DNA of 64,000 nucleotides, from the NCBI GenBank assembly GCA_037893245.1, contig JBAIAA010000450.1:124001-188000 (forward strand). Reading direction: 5' to 3'. This DNA is from Crossaster papposus (taxonomy: Eukaryota; Echinodermata; Asteroidea; Velatida; Solasteridae). Position 1 is the stretch's first letter. Each line of letters starts with the position of its first letter. The notes below the pieces were generated by a model, which saw only the letters and a program-made list of their open reading frames with translations, was not told the DNA's origin and did no database searches. Both the position numbers and the translations under genes were made by a program. Positions 46,607-56,630 of this stretch are shown here, one piece after another.

Positions 46607-48536
46607 GGTGTTTACACGTGTTTTCTTTGGCTCGATTGGTAAGGTTGGTTGGCGTGTCGAAGACACGGTAATTTCCTCAGTAGTTTTGAATACTTTGTTT
46701 TGGCCCGTACCGACATAATTTCAAAATAATCCGACAAAAAAACCCAGAATATTGCGTGGATTCCATTTCAAAATGTGCACTAATCGACAGGTATAATAAT
46801 GCCAAGAGCAAAGCTCATGTAGCATAAACAAACATATGATTGTGATATGAATACTGTATTTTAATTTTGTAAATGAAATACAACCCATGAATGACTTTGT
46901 CTAGCGATTAGCCGTGCAGATCAACGGAGCGATCCAGTCCATTTGTTGAGCCTTCTTTTGATTAAAACCGAATGAATATTGACCCAAGGGGATGGCAATT
47001 CCTTAAATGGTGGCTATTTGTTACTGAGGGTGGATAATTTCGTTGCTGTGGTAATCACTGACCAGATGGAAGAGACAGGGGGGGGGGGGGGGGGGGGGGG
47101 CTTAGATAACACTGTCCCTAGCTGTCATGTCGTAAAGCCGTCGGGTTTGACCATCAACACCGGACGTGCCACACGGGGGTGTCAAACGCTAGGTCCGCGT
47201 TATCTTAGGGCTGGATTCACGGTAACCCCGGCGATACATCACGGCAAGTCCGCTGCACGATTGCGTATAAATATGCCTGCAACTCCAAACAAAAACCAAT
47301 AAAAAAAAAAAAAAGAAGAGAAAGAGACAGAGCTATGGGGAGACAGAGGGGGAAATAATATCCCATAACGTTGGAGGTGTACAATGAGAATCGCTCGGGG
47401 GGAAATTCTGGGAAGAAAAGACGGAGAGACGACTGCGTACTCGCCCGCCAGCCCCGGCCCGATGAGGAATCGGGCCAAGTGCACGAGAGCCCCGGTCTAC
47501 CTTTTTTCATAATTTTTGTCTTTCTTCTTTCTTTCGTTCTCTTGTCCGCGTCCTATCTCAATGAGTAGTAGTTACATAGAAAGATGGCGATGACCGACAG
47601 CCGGGGAAAGGACCTGGGGCCCGGATAAACTCAGAGGTGCATGACCGCTAGCTCGTTGGCCGCTACAAGCCCGACGGGAGAAAACAAAATAGAAAGAAAA
47701 GGACGCAAACACACAAAAATGATATCGCCATGAACACCGTTCGTGTACGTAAGCACACACAATGAAGACCTAGGGTTTGCCTTGTGACGTGTTTCTTTTT
47801 CTTGGTTGGTTTGTTAGTGTCGGACGAGCTATCCCGTTGACACAACAGATGCCACCAGTGTAGCAGGTAATTCGGCCCCCTGATAATTATGTGCCCCCCT
47901 CTCCCCCTCCCTTCCCCGGACTCGTGATCCCGTGGACTCTCGCATGATCTCGTGGAATTTCGCACTGTGTAATCTCGCGTCAGTGGTGCTTATTTGTGTG
48001 GTAACAGCACAGATCTCGAATGTTTATAAAATTTAGTTAGTTTACTTTTTGTTTGCATTCAAATACACATCTATGAACGGATGCAAACGGCTATTTTAAA
48101 CTACACATTTTTGTGAAAAAAATCAAAGGAAAGTTCATTGGTGCCGGTGGCATACGATCTGCTTAAACTAGGATAGCCGGTTCTTCCATTGGAGAAACAA
48201 AATGATGCTGAGCCGTTACAACAAGTATGTTACGATACCCCCTAATATAATCAAATGGTACCTGCTGGTAACGCCGACTCTGGAAATCCGCGAGGTGGAA
48301 TCGATTCCCGCCGGTATCGACCACCGTATAAAATACTTCGCGCCAGGCAGGTGGTTCCTGAGGGATTCGTTCTAAAATGGCGGCTGCTATTAAACTGAGT
48401 TCCTGCCGCCTTGCAAAACGGCTGAGAAATTGGACAGTTCTTCCTTCTTAGTGACAATTGTTTTTCAAGCAATGTGCACATTCTTGGAATAATAAGACAA
48501 TTTGAAGCTGAAGTTTTCGTGTGTGATACGGTAAAA
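46607..48536. other. No gene seen; poly-G and GC-rich block
   Basis: Poly-G of 23 at 47078-47100. A GC-rich block at 47.1-47.95 kb carries frames up to about 107 codons on both strands with no family match. Confidence 0.5.
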
Positions 48537-48765
48537 TAGGGCAACTTTGTCACCCGGCCCTGGGGTAACTTTGGCACTACATTTAAAAAAAATATATTTT
48601 ATGGTTTTTTATTTATCTAAATGATCAAGAAAGAGTTTAAAAAAAAATCAAACTAGATTTTGTTGTGATATTTTATAAATCTTTACCCCTAAAACGATCT
48701 CACCAAAATTGCCGCCAATTTGCCAAATTTACCCCCAAATTGCCAAAGTTACCCCGTTTTAGGTT
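48537..48765. repeat. GGGGTAACTTTGGCA foldback element
   Basis: GGGGTAACTTTGGCA at 48562-48576 is the exact reverse complement of 48741-48755. Looser copies of the motif repeat in each arm (AGGGCAACTTTG; complement words AATTTACCCCC and AATTTGCC). The centre is AT-rich. Design is like the CGATAATG and GATAGTC elements: short motifs repeated in each arm. Confidence 0.7.
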
Positions 48766-49297
48766 GTACGTGTATAACGGAATATAAAATTTGCTCTAAT
48801 TGCGGTGGGTTCTGTAGTTTTATTTGCTTGATTAATTTGCTTTTCCTGATAGATCTTATTTGTATTAATTGGTTTCCTTGGCTGGTTTTATCTTGCTATT
48901 TTCGTTGATTGCCGCAAACTATATACTAACTTGTTTGCTTGCAAAAGAGTTTGTTGTGAATGTGTATGTATGGTTTATAGTTCGAGGTTTGGCATTAGAA
49001 ATGACGTCAATACCTTGCCCCACCCTGCTCAACCTCCCCGCTAGGAATTTTATGCAGCTTAAAATTATTGATTGTTGTTGAGCCCCAGACCTTCAATATT
49101 ACCACAATACAAATAGATGGCATTTGTAACATTCTGCACGCGTTCCATTGGGGTTACTTGGTGTCATTCCACTCCGACCAGCGGAACACCCCAAATCACA
49201 CAAATCTGAACAGGTTTTCCTCTTGTACAAAGAAGACGAAAACAAAAGATCAGAATGACTGCCCGGCCGTGAAGTTCATGTTTCATAGTGTAGAGGG

Positions 49298-49301
<4 letters not shown>

Positions 49302-49341
<40 letters not shown>
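49302..49341. repeat. Poly-G tract, 40 bases
   Basis: The longest homopolymer in the window. The poly-glycine and poly-proline frames over it are artefacts. The reported length should be taken as approximate. Confidence 0.9.
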
Positions 49342-49344
<3 letters not shown>

Positions 49345-49350
<6 letters not shown>

Positions 49351-50510
49351 GAGGAGTCAATTAAAGGAAAGTAACGCTGGCGCTCCATGCCCGCTGTGTT
49401 AGAGTTGTCGGTTATGTCAGACCCCGAGTTTGCTCAGGCTGAAAATGAGAGTCGCAATTACTTGAAAAAATCATGAAGGCCGGGCCAGTTTTTTTTAAAT
49501 TGCCTGGCTTTTGTGCGATTATTTGAGAAGTTGTTGGTTTATAGGGTTGGTGGTCCCTCCTATTGTCGCCCCCATGCCATATCTCTTTTTTTGTAAAGCC
49601 CCTTTTAGCCCAAACGGGCTTGGATTTTTTTTAATTCGTGGTGAATTATTGTCTGGATGAGTGAGCAGAACGGTCTTTGGCCCGTGTTTTGGTATTTATT
49701 GTTGGTGGGCGAGTGGATTGCGGAGCGGGACCGTTTGCAGTGTGCCGGCCGGGTAAATCAACCCCTGTTATACTCGGGTGCCGTCTCACTCTGGGCCCTG
49801 TCTCCAGCACTACAGGAAAGTCTGGTAATTGGACTGTGCCTGTTCCGTTGCAATTGGGGGAAGTGGTAGGCTGAACTTTATTGCTTCTGACAAGTGAGAG
49901 GATTGTAAACAAAGAAGTGTTTTCCAGTCCTTGATTACAACCAATGACATATCCAAGCCGCGGCGCAGTCCCTCCCCGCGGCCGCCGTCAACACGGTGCG
50001 ATTAGAGGGTGGTGATTGTGTGGACGACAAACAAGGTTGAGAATTGGTACAGACCCTGTTACTGGACCGATAAAAGAACAAAATAGTAATAATAATATTT
50101 TTTTCTTAATTGAAATGCCCGGATGACAAGGTGCTCATTGAGACCAGATTTGCTTTGTCGTCTCAAAGGCAAAGCAATAACCTCAGATTTCTGATCGACA
50201 CGGAAGTTCTTTGTGCGCTCGATTCTTTTTATCTAAAATTGTCACGTTATAGTCTATTGTGTGGGTTACTTTTGAGACACGGCCAAAAGTGTGACTGGTT
50301 TCTCTAGTTCTTGAGAATGGTCTAAAAATGTCGTCGCCGCGGAACCATCGGTTGGCTTAGAGTGCAAAATACGTTATTAGTGTTTGTTTTTCTACATTGC
50401 AAAAACCTTTAATCTAGGCTTTTATAGCATTTTAAACACCACAACGACCTGTATTTCCGGATTCCATTTGCGATATCTTGTAATATTGTTGTGAAATGTG
50501 GTTATCAATG
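49345..50510. other. No gene seen
   Basis: A GC-richer patch at 49.65-50.03 kb has overlapping 65-88 codon frames on both strands with no family match. Confidence 0.45.
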
Positions 50511-50516
50511 ATGAGA

Positions 50517-50626
50517 TATAAAAGTGAGGTGCCAAAAATACAGAAAGTGAGAAAATGTCGAGCGATAACAGCGAGGAAAACCCCCATTCTACCAGAATAA
50601 GGGAAACTTGGGGTGGAACAAATTAA
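50517..50626 (+). promoter_or_regulatory. TATA-like box with a 23-codon frame
   Basis: TATAAAAG at 50517-50524 is 30 bases ahead of an ATG at 50555, which opens 23 codons beginning MSSDNSEENPHSTR and stops at 50624. The polar, acidic N-terminus looks protein-like, but no donor site follows before the stop and a minisatellite begins just downstream. It may be a decayed or partial gene start, or chance. Confidence 0.2.
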
Positions 50627-50642
50627 TGTTGATGATTTTCAT

Positions 50643-51120
50643 ACCCAACAGTCACCTTCATGCTTACGCCTTGTACCCATACAGTCGCCTTTATGCCTAC
50701 GCCTTGTACCCAAACAGTCACCTTCATGCTTACGCCTTGTACCCCAACAGTCACTTCATGATTATACCTTGTACCCCAACAGTCACCTTCATGCTTATGC
50801 CTTGTACCCCAACAGTCACCATTATGATTATGCCTTGTACCCTAAAAGTCACCTTCATGATTATACCTTGTACCCCAACAGTAACCTTCATGATTATACC
50901 TTGTACCCCAACAGATTACCTTCATGAATATACCTTGTACCCCAACAGTCACCTTCATGCTTACGCCTTGTACCTCAACAGTCACTGTTATTCTTATGCC
51001 TTGTACCCCAACAGTCACCTTCATGCTTATGTTTCCCAAAGGTCACCTTCATGCTTATGCCTTGTACCCCAACAGTCACATTATGCTTACGCCTTGTACC
51101 TAAACAGTCACCTTCATGAT
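50643..51120. repeat. 33 bp minisatellite, about 14.5 units
   Basis: The consensus unit reads CAGTCACCTTCATGCTTACG then CCTTGTACCCCAA, 33 bp. Most units keep this length; a few are 32 bp and one is shortened to about 28. The unit is a multiple of three and stop-free in two forward frames, which creates frames of 174 and 104 codons translating as repeats of an 11-residue unit (such as NSHLHAYALYP). Substitutions are scattered and the single-base length changes shift the frame, so this is most likely non-coding. Confidence 0.9.
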
Positions 51121-52099
51121 CTAATCTCATGAACTATACATACTTGGAGCCCAGTCAACTTTTCGAATATGTTGCTTTCCGACTGTATTTTCCATCAAGT
51201 TTTGCTGACTAATTTTGGTCCGTGGTACATTTCAAAATATCCATCAAGGGATACGAGGCTTTCCTTCACAATCTGGAAATGTAGGTTAATGCACGGATGT
51301 TAATCTACGAAATGATACATCCCTCCGATATTGTAAATTACATTCCGTTCTATCACGCTTGGTTTAAAAGAAAAACAAACCGAAATGCATTTATCATAAG
51401 TACATATCTCATCAATCATGCCATGTATGGACTCACTGGGCGGCAGATATCTACGGGTTGTTCGCCCAGCCGGCGAATGTTGAGAATTTTCTGCCCGTTT
51501 TTTTTTAATGGCTCGAACAGGCGATGATAATGTTCTCACGAAACGCATGCAATTGAGCTGTGATAACATTCGGAGTGGGTAAATATTTGGAGAATGGCCA
51601 TTATTATATAGTGGATGAATAACATATTAATTGACATAAATATAAAAATTTTGATTTTGAGATATTGCCGAAATTCCGGAGCGGTTTTGTCCACGCAGGA
51701 AAAATAATCTGCATTGGAATACACACTCTGAGAAACGTCACTGCATGCAGTAACGCTTCTCAGATTCAATTTTTTTTGGGATAAAAAGTGATATCTTTTT
51801 CCATATTAAACCGCAGTACTTCGAAGTGAAAAGTTTCTAAAAATGCATTATACTATCCAAAGCTGCTCTACTTCTTACCAAGTAAGTTTTTATTGCCATT
51901 AGTTTTTGGAGTACTTACCAAACGTATACGATCCCTTTAAACGGGATAACCCGTTTATAAAATGTGGTCTCCAATTTGAGTCATAAGCTTAAAATTACAA
52001 AGAAGATAAGACATTAAAAAACAGCAGTTTAATAAGGATTGAAATTATTATTAAAAAGGTATTCATACAAATAACAGATACATTTGTTTAATTGCTTTG

Positions 52100-52210
52100 T
52101 CAGCGTCTATAAACACAAACCTCGTAACAGGTCAATGTAACAATGTATTTGCTATCAAGAACTAATTTACAAATCCACCAATTTCTGAAAATTACAGCAA
52201 AGGCGAATTG
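52100..52210 (-). repeat. Fragment of the TTAA MITE family
   Basis: GCGTCTATAAACACAAACC, then CAATTTCTGAAAATTACAGCAAA, match the end portion of the copy at 34.1-34.2 kb. The terminus is lost. Confidence 0.5.
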
Positions 52211-53596
52211 CCTAAAAGTCGTGATTGCTGAATTACAAAAGAGCTACATTTAATTTAAAGTTTTCAAGTAGGCCATTTTTATTGCGTGCATGAAAAGGGA
52301 CCGAATTGCTTGGCATTATTTACGGCCTAGAATTGAAGTGTTGGAAGCCGAACTCTAAGCAGCTAAAGCAGGCCTATAGCCAACTGGGGCAGACGTGCAA
52401 ACCCTCGGGTTGATGCGATCGGAAAGGCGCGACTGCTGAAGTAATGAGGCAAGATACCAGTAATTAAGGACGAAGGGGAGGAGGATATAATATGCCCCAG
52501 ACGCCGGATACCGCCATTGGCCAGGCGTGAATCCTCTGGTCTCATGATGTGCCGCCCGACCACCCGGTACCTCGCTCTAGTCATTTCACCTGCATCCCAT
52601 TGTCCTCGGAAATAGCGGCTACGGAACTGAACTGGACCGGGGCCCTTTTTGCATCTCCGCCAGCTCCCCGCAGCACACACGCACACACCGGGGAAGTGTT
52701 TTTCAAAACCATATGGAAGGCGGTGTTTTTCTTCCTCTTTTTTTTTCTTCATTTCTCTTTTTTTTTAAGCCATCGGGCGGCGAGGTTTGAGCCCCTTTCG
52801 CGGAGCTTGTTTGCTCAACACTCGCTCTCTTCCGCCGCTGTCTTTATTGATGTTTTCTCCCCGAGTCTCGAACGGTGCGAAGCTCGTCATCTCACTCTGT
52901 CAGTGTTTGGAGTTCCTCCAATTATCAGCACCAGCCTTGACATTTCTCTTTCTGTCTGTGCGTCTCTTCTTTCTTATGATGAGCTCACTCTTAACAAGGT
53001 GGCAAAAGTTTGACCTTCAGTAAGCAGCAATATCCGTTTGTTATGTGATAACCATTTCTTGAGCTTGTATATGTCTGCGTGTGTGGGAGGGTGATGGGTC
53101 TGGGTACACGGCTTCTTAAATGTAATATCATTGGGAATTGACGATATCAGGCCACTTAGTATGATACATTCTTAACACCTCGTTTCTCCACCAGGATATC
53201 TGCAAGACTTATCTAGCCAATCACGTGGTCAGCTTCATTAAAGTTGGTACCAAGAAACATACTCGAATTACTTTTCAGTCGAAGTTTTTTTAAATATTAT
53301 ATTTCCACTCCTGAACAAATATATTCCTGATGATTGACGACACCCCTATACAAGTTGAATTCCCGTATTAAAGAGTCTACCGAATTAAAAAGAACATATA
53401 GATTGAAATCATCCAAGCTTAAGACGCTTTCTTCTTTAACGATTTCGACTCGTTCTACGATTTTGTGAATGAATTGTTCGTGGAATGTCTAAGACATCGT
53501 CGTTAATAAAAAAATAACAAAAATCTGACAAAAGAGTCCGCGCCGCGAACGCATTGAATAAAAGCGGGAGCAAAGTGGTTTGAACTGCCGGCCTGG

Positions 53597-53638
53597 TGTA
53601 TCAAAACACTGCCCCGTTGTATCAAAACACTGCCCCGT
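53597..53638. repeat. Exact 21 bp tandem duplication
   Basis: Two identical head-to-tail units starting TGTATCAAAACACTGCC. Confidence 0.95.
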
Positions 53639-54152
53639 TGTACAATGGCGGTCATTATACTTCCCCTCCCGTGAAAACATGATGATTACGACAATGATGA
53701 TGTTTGCTATTCATCATTTTCACCCCCTGGAGAAAAAGCCTAGAGCTCCACGCCGCATCCTCCTCCCTGACTTACAGGAGGACAATTCTAAGGATGATGC
53801 ACAAAGGCGCTGTCTTGATGTAGTCACCTTCTCAGTCTCAGTTCCCCCCCCCCCCCCAATTCCCGATGTTTGTTTTATATGCCGCTTGCTTTAAGATGCC
53901 GACAAAAAAAACTCAGTGTTTTGTTATCTGTATGTATAACTTCTACCCGCATACCTACCAAAACACAGCGGCGACTCGAACGGAAAGCGTCTCTTTATCT
54001 AGCTTGACAAAAAAGTGTTTATTTTTGCTTCTTTTTCCTGGCATGCAAGGCTGATGTCTTGACCAATGCTATCAAGATTGTTCTCTGAACGAGTGAGCGG
54101 CCGCTACACCGCGTTCAGCTGATTTGTCCGATCCGTTTCTGTATACGGCAGA

Positions 54153-54182
54153 CCATGGAGCAATAATTGTATTGCTCCATGG
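54153..54182. repeat. Perfect 13 bp stem with ATTG loop
   Basis: CCATGGAGCAATA and TATTGCTCCATGG flank a four-base loop, ATTG. GCAGA lies directly on both sides, which could be a 5 bp target-site duplication of a minimal foldback insertion. Confidence 0.9.
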
Positions 54183-54320
54183 GCAGACAGAGCCAATGTC
54201 CAGCACGCTAGCCACAACAGGGTTCGATATACGGCATGTATCCGAATGATAGCCTTGATCTAACCATGTTCACTTCCGGGTTTTGCGGTTCAGTTGTCTA
54301 AGATCGCGCGTTATCTAATT

Positions 54321-54723
54321 AGTCCAGGGAAAATACTTAATTTTGTTTTGTTGACCTCATACAATAGAATATAATATTTTTCACCACAGTGCACTTCTAT
54401 AAGATCTCTAGAATGACATACTAAACAATCAAAGTAATGGAAAGATGGCTAATTTGCATAAATCGTTAATCCCTGCCGCGTAATATATTTATTCCTATAT
54501 TTGGGTATTATTATTATTATTAACTTTTTTGAAAAGTTTATTTTGGTGATTCTACTTACACATCCTTACTTCAATAACATTTTCTAAAGCATGTAAGTGA
54601 CTGAATAATTATGAAATATAGTAATGGTCCAAAATGACTACAATTATACCTTATAATTTGTACGCATTTACCTTGTCTCAAGATATCATCAAGTAGTCAG
54701 TATTGACAAGCTTTAAATTCAGA
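54321..54723. mobile_element. Solo arm of the 6.65 kb palindromic element
   Basis: TTAGTCCAGGGAAAATAC, GTGCACTTCTATAAG, AATCCCTGCCGCGTAATATA and TCATCAAGTAGTCAGTATTGAC follow the left arm at 6650-7060 in order and orientation, with clear divergence and small indels. The match stops before the centre and no opposite arm is present. Confidence 0.85.
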
Positions 54724-55178
54724 AAAAATGAGTATGGAATTAACGATGATACATTTGAACACTATAGTGACGTAGGTTTGTTTGTATCCAAAGCCAATTT
54801 TGTGTCTGTTGTAGGTTTAATATGAAAAATGAATATGAGAGTGAATAACCCTTTTTTCATCCTTTAAGATTGTAAATGCATAAGTTTGTGGAGCAATCCT
54901 TTCAACTCATCTTGATAAGTTTAATTTATTCAAACAGTCGGCGTGTGGTTACGATCCGTTTTCACGGCACAGGTGGAAGTTTGAACTCGAGAAAGAACTA
55001 GGTTTGCCACCGCGGCCGCGAGTTACCACATAGTAATGTGTTTTTCAACGCCTATGGGTTTCGCTTTCGGTTCAACTAGGCAATGAGTACATTTACAAAT
55101 GTATTCAGTACACGATAACAATGCAATGACCTTAAAGCATGTTATTGAAAATAATAAAACCACTGAATAAATTCCCGT

Positions 55179-55440
55179 CATCTGATTGGTGGAGCGTTGA
55201 TCACGTGTCTTTGAATTATTCGCTATTCAACGGTGAATATACCTTCCATGACCAATCAGATGGCGAGGCTTTATTTAGGTGTTGTATAAACCAAATAATG
55301 AATGTTTTACGTTCGTGCAATGGTAAGAATAATTTAATTCGGTGACAGGTGGAACGTTTCATTCCACCCAGTGATTCCATCCGGTCACCTCATGAAATTA
55401 TTCTTATCATCGCACTCACAAACATTCATTGTTTGTAGGC
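55179..55440. repeat. Two adjacent nested inverted repeats
   Basis: The first pair is CATCTGATTGGT (55179) and ACCAATCAGATG (55251). The second pair, about 55288-55337 with 55391-55440, shares AATGAATGTTT and AAGAATAATTT blocks around an inner GGTGAC/GTCACC and GGTGGAA/TTCCACC stem. The second structure looks like a compact MITE; the first may be its partner or a separate element. Confidence 0.7.
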
Positions 55441-56093
55441 CTATACTATAGTAAACTGTCGAAATTCGGACTCAATATTTGTACTTTTTGACAAAACTTT
55501 GAAATTACAACTTCATTGTTTTGTTTGTTCCGATGCAAAAAGTCATGTCATGTTTGCAAAACGATTTCCATTTTTTTACGATGGGGGTAATTAGTAATGT
55601 TTCAGTCTGGGGCCGTCATCCAAGGTGGCTAACTTTATAGTCGGTATGTTACGTCTAACACTAGGCCTGCGATATGAATCATACATCGTACAGACTAGTC
55701 ATGCACTGTTCTTCCCCTCATTCTCCCTTCCATCCACTGCTTTCCAAATAACATACTCCCACATAAATAGGCTGTTCTTGTCTGTTAATATTGGAGGGTG
55801 GTGAGGGCGGTGAGGGCAGTGCACACCGACATGTGGTTTTAGTTTTAGTTCTATTTTTGTCCCGGCCTCGTAATAATTCTGGTGGGTCATGAAATTTGTG
55901 CCAATAACCGCGGTAAACCCGCCTCCTGCCTTGGCGCGTCGCTTTCCAGATTAACCCATAGCCTTTCTGGCAAGAAAACACACATCTTCTTCATACATCA
56001 TGCATTTTTGTTTGTATGCTGCGGACTTCCCCCCTAGCGTTCTTTTTTTAAGCGCTCTCTTTTGCATTTAGTATTCTCTCGTCCATGTGGAAT

Positions 56094-56622
56094 GGGGTCC
56101 ACTCGATAGTCTGAAGGTTCGATAGTTTAAAGGTTCGATAGTCCGAAGGTTCGATAGTCTGAAGGTTCGATAGTCTAAAGGTTTATTGATCCGAAGGTTC
56201 GATAGTCCCATAAGCAGGGGTTCATAGTCCGAAAACGAAATAGGGTTTGTTAATCCGAGCATTTGATGCGATTGTCTGAAGGCTCGTTAGTCCAAAAGTT
56301 CGATAATACTAAGGTTCGTTTGTCCGAAGTTTCGATAGTCCAAATTTCGAAAGAGGGTCCGATGTTCAATAGTCCGAAATAAAAATTAGGTTAAATAGTT
56401 CGAAGATTCATTAATCCAAACGCACACAAGGTTCGATAGTCTGAATTTAGACTATCGAACCTCAATGTCGATTGGGGCGAATCTTATCGTCAATTCGGAA
56501 TATCAAACCTTCAAATTATTTAACCTTATTCTATTTTCGGAATAATGAACCCTTCGGACAATCGAAGCTTCGGACTGTCGAATCATCGGAATATCGATCC
56601 TTCGGACTACCAAGCGACCCCC
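56094..56622. mobile_element. GATAGTC foldback element with 8 bp target-site duplication
   Basis: The left part repeats GGTTCGATAGTCYGAA many times; the right part carries the reverse complement (CGGACTATCGAACC-like words). The ends are GGGGTCCACTCG and AGCGACCCCC. TGTGGAAT lies immediately outside both ends (56086-56093 and 56623-56630), an exact 8 bp target-site duplication. An 8 bp duplication and GGGGTC-type ends fit the hAT superfamily. At the centre a perfect 14 bp stem (56429-56442 with 56449-56462) closes on a six-base loop. No transposase; non-autonomous. Confidence 0.85.
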
Positions 56623-56630
56623 TGTGGAAT

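Larger units (their letters stand above)
51125..54152. other. No gene seen; GC-rich block at 52.38-52.96 kb
   Basis: A 154-codon forward and a 129-codon reverse frame overlap in the GC-rich block, with no family match. Fragments of the TTAA MITE family lie at about 52060-52210. Poly-C of 14 at 53844-53857. Confidence 0.45.

Noticed and set aside
48290-48330. Possible tRNA B box around ATCGATTCCCGCC
   Set aside because: No A box at the right distance and no cloverleaf could be drawn.
49068-49388. Poly-glycine and poly-proline proteins across the 40-base G run
   Set aside because: Frames are produced by the homopolymer alone.
50643-51120. CRISPR-like array
   Set aside because: The units are head-to-tail without unique spacers, and the genome is animal.
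50608-51132. 174-codon forward frame as a repeat-containing protein gene
   Set aside because: It is explained by a stop-free 33 bp minisatellite. Some units have changed length and shift the frame, and no flanking exon structure is visible.
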